A stretch of DNA of 13,886 bases from assembly GCA_024710675.1 (NCBI GenBank), contig JANJUH010000231.1, forward strand, positions 1-13,886, given 5' to 3'. The position numbers and the translations under genes were made by a program. Positions within the stretch are counted from its first letter, which is position 1; the number at the start of each line of letters is the position of its first letter. The notes beneath the pieces are model-generated. The model was not told the DNA's origin. It saw nothing but the letters and a program-made list of their open reading frames with translations, and did no database searches. Below are positions 1 to 5,301 of the stretch, piece by piece. The stretch comes from Lysobacterales bacterium (GTDB lineage Bacteria; Pseudomonadota; Gammaproteobacteria; Xanthomonadales; SZUA-5).

Positions 1-733
1 CGCCGGAGTTTCCGGTGTTGACGGCCGCATCGGTCTGGATCAGGTATTCGTAGGCCGCGAGCTGGTGATTGGCCAGCTCCTGGCTGGCCAGGCCCAGGTT
101 GACGCGCGCGGCGCCGAGCGCGCTGACGATGCCCATGCTGACGCTCTGGCCGAGGCCGAAGGGATTGCCGATCGCCAGAACCACATCACCGATGCGCAGG
201 CTGTCCTCGGCCGCAAAGCGGATCGCCGGCAGGCCATCGACATCGATCTTCAGCACCGCCAAATCGGTCTCCGGGTCGGTGGCGACCACCCGGGCGTCGG
301 CCGTGCGGCCGTCCCATAGGACGGCGCGGATGTTGTCCTTGTCGTGGACCACGTGGTGGTTGGTCAGCAGGTAGCCATCGCCACGGACGATCACGGCCGA
401 GCCCAGGCTTTCCTCGATGCGCTGGCGCGGCGGGCCGGCCGGTGTGAAGCGCAGGCCGAGGAAGCGCTGGGCGGCCGGGTTGTTCTCCAGCGGCCGCACC
501 GGCTGTTCGGTGACGATGCGGTTGGCATAGATGTTGACTACCGATGGGCCGGCGCCGAGTACCGCGGCCGAATAGCTGCGGACCGGCGCCGTCGTTGCGA
601 GCTGCGCGGGCGTCCCGCTGGCGCGCCAGAGCAGCCAGGCGAGCGCGACGATCAGGCCGGCGGCGGCCCAGGCGGCAAAGTAGGGGAGATGCTGGCGCCA
701 GGCCGGGCGCTGCGGAGACGAGGAGTGGGGCAT
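1..733 (-). CDS. degS: DegS/AlgW-type membrane-anchored trypsin-like serine protease (partial, 3' end off window)
   Basis: 244 residues are visible, read from ATG at 733-731; the C-terminus, including any PDZ domain, lies beyond the left edge. One hydrophobic segment (about residues 18-37) with no clear signal cleavage site suggests an inner-membrane anchor with the protease domain in the periplasm. The chymotrypsin-like triad is visible: His127 in TNHHVV, Asp157 in ETDLAVLKI, and Ser243 in NTGNSG at the very edge of the window. The IGNPFGLGQSVSMGIVSA segment is typical of the HtrA family. Family knowledge: DegS/AlgW cleaves the anti-sigma factor RseA/MucA in the envelope stress response. Whether this protein does so, or is another HtrA-like protease, cannot be decided without the PDZ domain. 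It is divergent from petA. The reading frame is intact over the visible part. Confidence 0.88.
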   Translation of the reverse strand, partial: MPHSSSPQRPAWRQHLPYFAAWAAAGLIVALAWLLWRASGTPAQLATTAPVRSYSAAVLGAGPSVVNIYANRIVTEQPVRPLENNPAAQRFLGLRFTPAGPPRQRIEESLGSAVIVRGDGYLLTNHHVVHDKDNIRAVLWDGRTADARVVATDPETDLAVLKIDVDGLPAIRFAAEDSLRIGDVVLAIGNPFGLGQSVSMGIVSALGAARVNLGLASQELANHQLAAYEYLIQTDAAVNTGNSG

Positions 734-864
734 CGTGAAGCAGGGTTGGACGCCAGGATGACGTCACTTCGATTGTGTGGGCTTCCGGCGATCCTGTAAA
801 CTCGCGGGCTTGCGCGGCCAGCCTTCTTTGGTCGTCACCGCTTCGCTTCAACTCGGAGTCACGC
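734..864. promoter_or_regulatory. Divergent intergenic region degS-like / petA
   Basis: This 131-base region separates the divergent protease and petABC genes and must hold promoters for both. The best plus-strand candidate is a weak pair, TTGTGT (773-778) and TAAACT (797-802), 18 bases apart and matching the sigma70 consensus only partly. The petA ribosome binding site GGAG lies at 855-858. An 8-base palindrome TGACGTCA is at 759-766; it may be chance. Confidence 0.35.
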
Positions 865-1461
865 ATGGCAGCAGAGTCCGTGAATCACGGCCGGCGCCGC
901 TTCCTGACCGCCTCGACGGTCGTTGTCGGCGGTATCGGCGGAGTGTTCGCCGCCGTTCCCTTCTTCAGTGCCTGGAAGCCCAGCGCGCGTGCAGTCGCCG
1001 CCGGTGCCCCGGTCACCGTGGACATCGGCAAGCTCAAGGTGGGTGAGCAACTGCTCGTCGCCTGGCGCAAGAAACCCGTCTTCATCGTCCGGCGCAGCGA
1101 GGAAATGCTCGCTACCCTGCCGGGCGAGAACGCGCGCCTTAAGGACCCCGACTCACAGGTCGAGGACCAGCAGCCAGCCTTCGCGCAAAACGTGCACCGT
1201 TCCCTGCGCCCCGACATCCTCGTGCTCGTCGGTTCCTGCACGCATCTCGGCTGCTCGCCGAAGCTGAATGCGGAAGTCCGGCCCGAGCCCTGGGATTCGG
1301 AATGGAAGGGCGGCTACTACTGCCCCTGCCACAACTCCAGGTTCGACCTCGCCGGACGCGTCTACGACGGTTCGCCGGCCCCCACCAACCTGGTGGTGCC
1401 GCCGTATCGCTTCGTCGATGACCACACGGTGGTGGTTGGCGAGATGGAAGGAGCAGCCTGA
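865..1461 (+). CDS. petA: Ubiquinol-cytochrome c reductase iron-sulfur (Rieske) subunit
   Basis: This is the 198-residue Rieske subunit of the cytochrome bc1 complex, which passes one electron from ubiquinol at the Qo site to cytochrome c1. ATG 865 is preferred over the in-frame ATG at 775. It has GGAG six bases upstream, and it places a twin-arginine motif (GRRRFLT, residues 9-15) followed by a hydrophobic stretch (about 17-36) at the N-terminus, as expected for a Tat-inserted, anchored Rieske protein. The 2Fe-2S motifs are complete: CTHLGC (residues 125-130) and CPCH (153-156). Cluster ligands would be Cys125, His127, Cys153 and His156, with Cys130-Cys155 as the disulfide. The stop codon overlaps the petB start by one base (TGATG), implying translational coupling. 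Confidence 0.97.
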   Translation: MAAESVNHGRRRFLTASTVVVGGIGGVFAAVPFFSAWKPSARAVAAGAPVTVDIGKLKVGEQLLVAWRKKPVFIVRRSEEMLATLPGENARLKDPDSQVEDQQPAFAQNVHRSLRPDILVLVGSCTHLGCSPKLNAEVRPEPWDSEWKGGYYCPCHNSRFDLAGRVYDGSPAPTNLVVPPYRFVDDHTVVVGEMEGAA

Positions 1462-2702
1462 TGGCCGGCGAGCGCACGACGACTGAGACCGGGGTATTGG
1501 GCTGGATCGACCAGCGCTTCCCGGTTGTCGATTTCTGGAACAAGCACGCGGGCCGTTACTGGACGCCGAAGAACTTCAACTTCTGGTACTACTTCGGCGT
1601 CCTGTCCGGGGTGGTGCTGGTCAACCAGCTCGTCACCGGCATCTGGCTGACGATGCACTACAAGCCGAGCGCAGCCGAGGCCTTCTCCTCGGTCGAGTAC
1701 ATCATGCGCGACGTGGAGTGGGGCTGGCTGATCCGCTACATGCACTCCACCGGGGCGTCGTTCTTCTTCATCGTGGTCTACCTGCACATGTGGCGGGCGC
1801 TGCTGTATGGGTCGTACCAGAAGCCGCGCGAGCTGGTGTGGATCATCGGCATGCTGATCTTCCTGGTGCTGATGGCCGAGGCCTTCATGGGCTATGTGCT
1901 GCCGTGGGGGCAGATGTCCTTCTGGGGCGCGCAGGTGATCGTCTCGCTGTTCGGCGCCATCCCGGTGATCGGCACCGGCCTCGTCGAATGGATCCAGGGC
2001 GACTACCTGCCCTCCGATGCGACGATCAACCGCTTCTTCGCGCTGCATGTGGTGGCGCTGCCGCTGGTCTTGCTGGGCCTCGTGGTCCTGCACATCGGCG
2101 CGCTGCATGAAGTCGGCTCGAACAATCCGGACGGCGTCGACATCAAGAAGAAGAAGGATGCCAATGGCAAGCCGCTCGACGGCATCGCCTTCCATCCCTA
2201 CTTCACGGTGAAGGACACCTTCGGCACCGGCGTCTTCCTGATGTTGTTCGCCTTCGTGATCTTCTTCGAGCCGACCTTCGGTCACCTCTTCCTCGAGTAC
2301 GACAACTTCGCGCCCGCTGATCCGCTGGTGACGCCCGAGCACATCAAGCCGGTGTGGTATTTCACGCCGTACTACGCCATGTTGCGGGCCATCCCGGACA
2401 AGTTGCTCGGCGTCATGGTGATGGGCGCTGCGGTGTTGATCCCCTTCCTGCTGCCCTGGCTCGATCGCAGCCCGGTGCGCTCGATCCGTTACCGTGGCCC
2501 GATCACCAAGCTCGCGCTGGCGATCTTCGCGGTGGCCTTCGTGATCCTCGGTTACCTCGGCTTGCAGTCGGGCAGCGAGTTGCAGAAGCTGGTCGCGCAG
2601 ATCTGCACCGCCATCTACTTCCTGTTCTTCCTCCTCATGCCGGTCTACACGAAGATCGATTCGGTCAAACCGGTGCCTGATCGGGTGACGATGCATGATT
2701 AA
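1461..2702 (+). CDS. petB: Cytochrome b of the bc1 complex
   Basis: A 413-residue integral membrane cytochrome b that carries hemes bL and bH and forms the Qo and Qi quinone sites. Heme ligands are His95 and His109 (13 residues between) and His196 and His211 (14 residues between). The Qo region shows GYVLPWGQMSFWG (residues 144-156) and, in place of the common PEWY, the variant PVWY (297-300). About eight transmembrane helices can be drawn, with the last at about 380-396. The length fits the full-length proteobacterial form, not the split b6/subunit IV form. It starts on the last base of petA and overlaps petC by eight bases, so petABC is one tightly coupled operon. Confidence 0.97.
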   Translation: MAGERTTTETGVLGWIDQRFPVVDFWNKHAGRYWTPKNFNFWYYFGVLSGVVLVNQLVTGIWLTMHYKPSAAEAFSSVEYIMRDVEWGWLIRYMHSTGASFFFIVVYLHMWRALLYGSYQKPRELVWIIGMLIFLVLMAEAFMGYVLPWGQMSFWGAQVIVSLFGAIPVIGTGLVEWIQGDYLPSDATINRFFALHVVALPLVLLGLVVLHIGALHEVGSNNPDGVDIKKKKDANGKPLDGIAFHPYFTVKDTFGTGVFLMLFAFVIFFEPTFGHLFLEYDNFAPADPLVTPEHIKPVWYFTPYYAMLRAIPDKLLGVMVMGAAVLIPFLLPWLDRSPVRSIRYRGPITKLALAIFAVAFVILGYLGLQSGSELQKLVAQICTAIYFLFFLLMPVYTKIDSVKPVPDRVTMHD

Positions 2703-3447
2703 GCGCCTGCTTCCCTATCTGTTCGCCCTCGTCTCGGGCTCCGCCATCGCCGCGGCTCCCGCGGTGCCGCTGATGGAGTCTGGCGCGAACATCTTCGACA
2801 AGGCTTCGCTGCAGCGTGGCGCCGCCCTGTATTTCAACTACTGCGGCGCCTGCCACTCGCTGCAGTACATGCGCTACAACCGCATGGCCCGCGACCTCGG
2901 CCTGTCCGAGCAGCAGGTGATGGACAACCTGAACTTCACCGGCGCCAAGTTCGGCGACACCATCCATGCCGCGATGCCGGCCGGGATCGGAATCGACCAG
3001 GTGGGCGGCGAGGACTGGTTCGGCAAGGCGCCGCCCGACCTGTCGCTGACCGCGCGCGTGCGCGGCACCGACTGGATCTTTTCCTACCTCATGTCCTTCT
3101 ACCCGGACCCGAATCGTCCGAGCGGCTGGAACAACACGGTCTTCAAGGACGCCAGCATGCCCAACGTCCTGTGGGACCGGCAGGGCATCCAGATGCCGCG
3201 GGCTGCCGCTGGCGAGGGCGAGGGTGGTCATGCCGGTGCGCCGCAGTTCGACCTGGTGAAGCCGGGTTCGCGCACTCCCGACCAGTTCCGCCAGGATGCC
3301 CGCGACATTTCAGCCTTCCTCGAGTACGTCGGTGAGCCGGCTGCACTGGAGCGGCGAGCCTACGGCATCTGGGTGCTCCTGTACCTGCTGCTGTTCACCG
3401 GTGTCGCCTGGTTGCTGAAGCAGGAATACTGGAAAGACGTGCATTGA
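2695..3447 (+). CDS. petC: Cytochrome c1 of the bc1 complex
   Basis: A 250-residue c1 subunit that accepts electrons from the Rieske centre and reduces a soluble or membrane cytochrome c. The N-terminus (MIKRLLPYLFALVSGSAIAA) is a Sec signal peptide, probably cut near residues 20-23. The single heme c site is CGACH (residues 50-54). Met155 in DASMPNVLW is the likely distal heme ligand, inferred from position and not proven. One C-terminal transmembrane helix (about 224-241) anchors the domain in the membrane and is followed by a basic cytoplasmic tail. The ATG lies inside the end of petB, eight bases overlapping. A strong hairpin follows eight bases after the stop. Confidence 0.96.
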   Translation: MIKRLLPYLFALVSGSAIAAAPAVPLMESGANIFDKASLQRGAALYFNYCGACHSLQYMRYNRMARDLGLSEQQVMDNLNFTGAKFGDTIHAAMPAGIGIDQVGGEDWFGKAPPDLSLTARVRGTDWIFSYLMSFYPDPNRPSGWNNTVFKDASMPNVLWDRQGIQMPRAAAGEGEGGHAGAPQFDLVKPGSRTPDQFRQDARDISAFLEYVGEPAALERRAYGIWVLLYLLLFTGVAWLLKQEYWKDVH

Positions 3448-3455
3448 CATCGACG

Positions 3456-3489
3456 GCACCTCCCCTGCCCGCGGAGGCAGGGGAGGTGC
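3456..3489 (+). terminator. Strong hairpin after petC (possible terminator or mRNA 3' stabiliser)
   Basis: A perfect 14-bp inverted repeat: the left arm GCACCTCCCCTGCC (3456-3469) pairs with 3476-3489 around a six-base loop CGCGGA. It starts eight bases past the petC stop. No T-run follows on either strand, so it is not a textbook intrinsic terminator. It could stop or pause transcription or protect the petABC mRNA end. Confidence 0.55.
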
Positions 3490-3523
3490 GTGCCGCCAGG
3501 GCCAGGGCGACTCCGTGGACGGC

Positions 3524-3552
3524 TGGAATCGTCGACGCGCCTTCGCTAGTCT
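3524..3552 (+). promoter_or_regulatory. Weak candidate sigma70 promoter for sspAB
   Basis: TGGAAT (3524-3529) and TAGTCT (3547-3552) are 17 bases apart, each matching about half of the sigma70 consensus. They lie between the post-petC hairpin and sspA, where an independent promoter would be expected. The support is only positional and the call is tentative. Confidence 0.22.
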
Positions 3553-3583
3553 GCCGGTGGCACGCTGACATCAGCAGGTAACC

Positions 3584-4207
3584 ATGTCGCCGACGGCTTC
3601 CCGATCGCGCAGCGCCATGACGCTGTTCTCCCATACCGACTGCCCGCTGTCGCACGCGGTCCGCCTGGTGATGGCGGTGAAGGGCTTGCCGCACGAGCTG
3701 GTGTGGGTCGATCCGGCGGCACCGCCGCCGGACCTTGCTGCTGCAGTCCCAAACGCGGCCGTGCCGACGTTGATGGAGCGCGATGTGGTGGTCTACGTGG
3801 CCCGCATCATCGCCGAGTACCTCGACGAACGCTTCCCGCACCCGCCGCTGATGCCCAGTGACCCGCTGGGGCGGGCACGTGGCCGGCTGATGGCGCATCG
3901 CATCGAAACCGACTGGATGGCGCCGCTGCAGTCCCTGCGCGCCGACTCCCGCCAGGGGCATCTGCGCGATGCGCTGCTGGCCAGCCTGGCCGAGGCGGAG
4001 CCGCTGTTCCAGGTCGGGCGTTACTTCCTCAGCAACGATTTTGGCTGGTCCGATTGCCTGCTGCTGCCGGTCCTCTGGCGGTTGCCAGCCGTCGGCATCG
4101 CGCGTTCGGCCTTGCCGCAGGCGATCGATGCCTACGCCCAGAGGCTATTCCCCACGCCCTTGTTCCAGAAGACCCTGAGCGAGGCTGAGCGTACACTCGC
4201 CGGCTGA
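3584..4207 (+). CDS. sspA: Stringent starvation protein A (RNA polymerase-associated GST-fold protein)
   Basis: 207 residues with a glutathione-S-transferase-like fold that lacks GST activity in the known family. SspA binds RNA polymerase and redirects transcription in stationary phase and under acid or starvation stress. The thioredoxin-like N-terminal part (about residues 12-83) begins MTLFSHTDCPLSHAVRLV. The conserved surface motif PHPPLMP is at 85-91, containing the PHP triplet known to matter in E. coli SspA, and WRLPAVGI is at 165-172. ATG 3584 is chosen over ATG 3617 because SspA proteins normally carry about ten residues before MTLF. The upstream AGG (3576-3578) is a modest ribosome binding site. 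sspB follows after 35 bases, and the petABC-sspAB order is common in beta- and gammaproteobacteria. Confidence 0.95.
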   Translation: MSPTASRSRSAMTLFSHTDCPLSHAVRLVMAVKGLPHELVWVDPAAPPPDLAAAVPNAAVPTLMERDVVVYVARIIAEYLDERFPHPPLMPSDPLGRARGRLMAHRIETDWMAPLQSLRADSRQGHLRDALLASLAEAEPLFQVGRYFLSNDFGWSDCLLLPVLWRLPAVGIARSALPQAIDAYAQRLFPTPLFQKTLSEAERTLAG

Positions 4208-4221
4208 GGGCGGTCCGCCCT
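4207..4221 (+). other. Small hairpin in the sspA-sspB gap
   Basis: AGGGCG (4207-4212) pairs with CGCCCT (4216-4221) around a three-base loop, starting at the last base of the sspA stop. It is too short and lacks a T-run, so it is unlikely to end transcription. The sspB ribosome binding site (GGAG, 4233-4236) lies just beyond it. Confidence 0.3.
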
Positions 4222-4242
4222 GCCGCCTTCCTGGAGTTCCCC

Positions 4243-4725
4243 ATGGCGTTGACTTCGACCCGTCCCTACCTGATCCGAGCGATCTACGACTGGATCCTCG
4301 ACAACCAGTGCACGCCCTACCTGTTGGTCGATGCCGGTGTGGCCGGCGTGCAAGTGCCGCGCCACGTGGTCAACGACGGGCAGGTCGTCCTGAATCTTTC
4401 GCCGATGGCGGTCGATCGCCTGGAGCTTGGGCTGGAGGAGATCCGCTTCAATGCCCGCTTTTCCGGAAAGAGCCATGTGGTCATCGTGCCGGTTCCAGCG
4501 GTGCAGGCGGTTTATGCCAAGGAGAATGCCCAGGGCATGATGTTCCCGCCGGAAGAGGCCGAGGGCAGCGAGGTGCTCGACCCGGCCGCTGCAACGCCGC
4601 AAGAGGAATCGCCGGCGTGGGCCGAAGGCGGCGTGCCCGGGGAGATGCTGTCAGGGCCCAACCCGGCGGCAGCCGATGCGCCGCGCCCGGAGCGCGGCCG
4701 CCCGAACCTGAAGATCGTCAAGTAG
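4243..4725 (+). CDS. sspB: ClpXP protease specificity-enhancing factor SspB
   Basis: 160 residues. SspB binds ssrA-tagged polypeptides from rescued ribosomes and delivers them to ClpXP. The folded substrate-binding domain spans about residues 3-105, starting RPYLIRAIYDWILDN, with FNARFSGKSHVVIVPVPAV at 69-87. A flexible acidic, Ala/Pro-rich linker follows (about 103-150). The protein ends in RGRPNLKIVK (151-160), the classic C-terminal ClpX-docking tail. ATG 4243 has GGAG (4233-4236) upstream. Its TAG stop is part of the GTAG end of a REP element, so the docking tail directly abuts the repeat. Probably co-transcribed with sspA. Confidence 0.96.
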   Translation: MALTSTRPYLIRAIYDWILDNQCTPYLLVDAGVAGVQVPRHVVNDGQVVLNLSPMAVDRLELGLEEIRFNARFSGKSHVVIVPVPAVQAVYAKENAQGMMFPPEEAEGSEVLDPAAATPQEESPAWAEGGVPGEMLSGPNPAAADAPRPERGRPNLKIVK

Positions 4726-4743
4726 GAGCGCCCTCGGGCGCGA
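4722..4743 (+). repeat. GTAG REP element, type A, plus orientation
   Basis: A 22-base REP that begins GTAGGAGC and has the stem GCGCCC/GGGCGC (4728-4733 with 4736-4741) around TC. GTAG-ended REPs are known from Stenotrophomonas and are mobilised by REP-associated tyrosine transposases. Bases 4723-4725 are the sspB stop codon. With the first inverted copy at 4765-4787 it forms a REP doublet. Confidence 0.85.
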
Positions 4744-4752
4744 TGGACTCGC

Positions 4753-4892
4753 GGCGAGGCTTTATCGCGCGCAGAGCGCGCTCCTACGGAGAGGCCTTCT
4801 CGCGCGCAGAGCGCGCTCCTACGGAGAGGCCTTCTCGCGCGCAGAGCGCGCTCCTACGGAGAGGCCTTCTCGCGCGCAGAGCGCGCTCCTAC
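4753..4892 (-). repeat. Tandem array of four type B GTAG REP elements, 35-bp period
   Basis: Four identical 23-base REP copies at 4765-4787, 4800-4822, 4835-4857 and 4870-4892 all have their GTAG end pointing left to right on the minus strand (CTAC on plus). Each has the stem GCGCGC/GCGCGC around a TCT loop. Between copies 1-4 lies the same 12-base spacer GGAGAGGCCTTC. The 12 bases before copy 1 (4753-4764) match it at 9 of 12 positions, so the array is exactly four 35-base units. Identical spacers rule out CRISPR. The CTAC of the last copy contains the stop codon of the minus-strand DUF3301 gene. Confidence 0.9.
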
Positions 4893-5218
4893 GACAGCCA
4901 CAACTCCGGCCCGTCCCGCCCCGGCATTTCGATCCACAGCACCGCGCCGCGATGCAGGCGCACACGCCCGTGGCCGCGTTCATGGCCGTCACGGCTGAGA
5001 TCGAAGCGGTAATCGAGCGACCATCCCCACTGGCCGTTCTCGGAAGCCAGGCGCACGCGCGACAGGGCCACGCTCTGGTCCAGCCACTGCACCCCGGCCT
5101 TGCGGCAAGCGGCTCCCGCGGCCGCGAGGGCTCGCTCGTGGGCGCCGCGCAGCCACTGCCAGCCCATGATGACCATGGCAATCGCCAGCAGCGAGAACAA
5201 TTCTGGCGCAGCCCCCAT
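4889..5218 (-). CDS. DUF3301-type small membrane protein
   Basis: 109 residues with an N-terminal transmembrane segment (about residues 6-23, ending GWQWL). A short soluble domain follows, with ERALAAAGAACRKAGVQWLD (28-47), a VALSRVRLA strand and a YRFDLSRDG segment. This pattern recalls the DUF3301 family of small gammaproteobacterial membrane proteins of unknown function; the assignment is from memory of the family, not from a search. ATG 5218-5216 has GGAGG (5228-5232 on the plus strand) nine bases upstream. The gene is divergent from the Ser/Thr kinase gene and convergent with sspB. Its TAG stop lies inside the GTAG end of a REP copy. No function can be assigned. Confidence 0.8.
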   Translation of the reverse strand: MGAAPELFSLLAIAMVIMGWQWLRGAHERALAAAGAACRKAGVQWLDQSVALSRVRLASENGQWGWSLDYRFDLSRDGHERGHGRVRLHRGAVLWIEMPGRDGPELWLS

Positions 5219-5301
5219 CCGTGGATACCTCCGAGGGGAACCGCCGCCGTCCCCGTTTGGCTACAATCGGGCGCTTGCGGTGAGCGCCATACGGAGCGTC
5301 C
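5219..5301 (+). promoter_or_regulatory. Divergent DUF3301/kinase gap with a candidate -10 box
   Basis: The 83-base gap must hold the start signals of both divergent genes. TACAAT at 5262-5267 is a good -10 match for the kinase gene, but no convincing -35 box lies 17 bases upstream. The kinase ribosome binding site GGAG is at 5293-5296. Confidence 0.35.

Noticed and set aside
759..766. TGACGTCA palindrome as an operator in the petA upstream region
   Set aside because: An isolated 8-base palindrome; the same octamer also occurs inside the kinase coding sequence (5691-5698), so it is probably chance.
775..864. Earlier in-frame start for petA at 775
   Set aside because: It would bury the twin-arginine signal 30 residues inside the protein and has no good ribosome binding site, whereas ATG 865 has GGAG at the right distance.
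186..866. Minus-strand frame of 226 codons at the left edge
   Set aside because: It overlaps the protease gene in a different frame and lacks any motif. The true gene is the frame starting at 733 with the complete catalytic triad.
1362..2696. Minus-strand open frame (444 codons) opposite petB
   Set aside because: Its translation is dominated by charged His/Asp/Glu/Gln repeats arising from the antisense of membrane-helix codons; cytochrome b on the other strand is certain.
4753..4892. CRISPR-like array: short palindromic repeat at a constant 35-base period
   Set aside because: The 12-base spacers are identical and too short, the repeat is a GTAG REP also found as single copies elsewhere in the window, and no cas genes are present.
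4308..5012. Plus-strand frame of 234 codons running from inside sspB through the REP array
   Set aside because: It is out of frame with sspB, and its repeats (Arg-Ala-Arg-Ser-Tyr) are just translated REP sequence.
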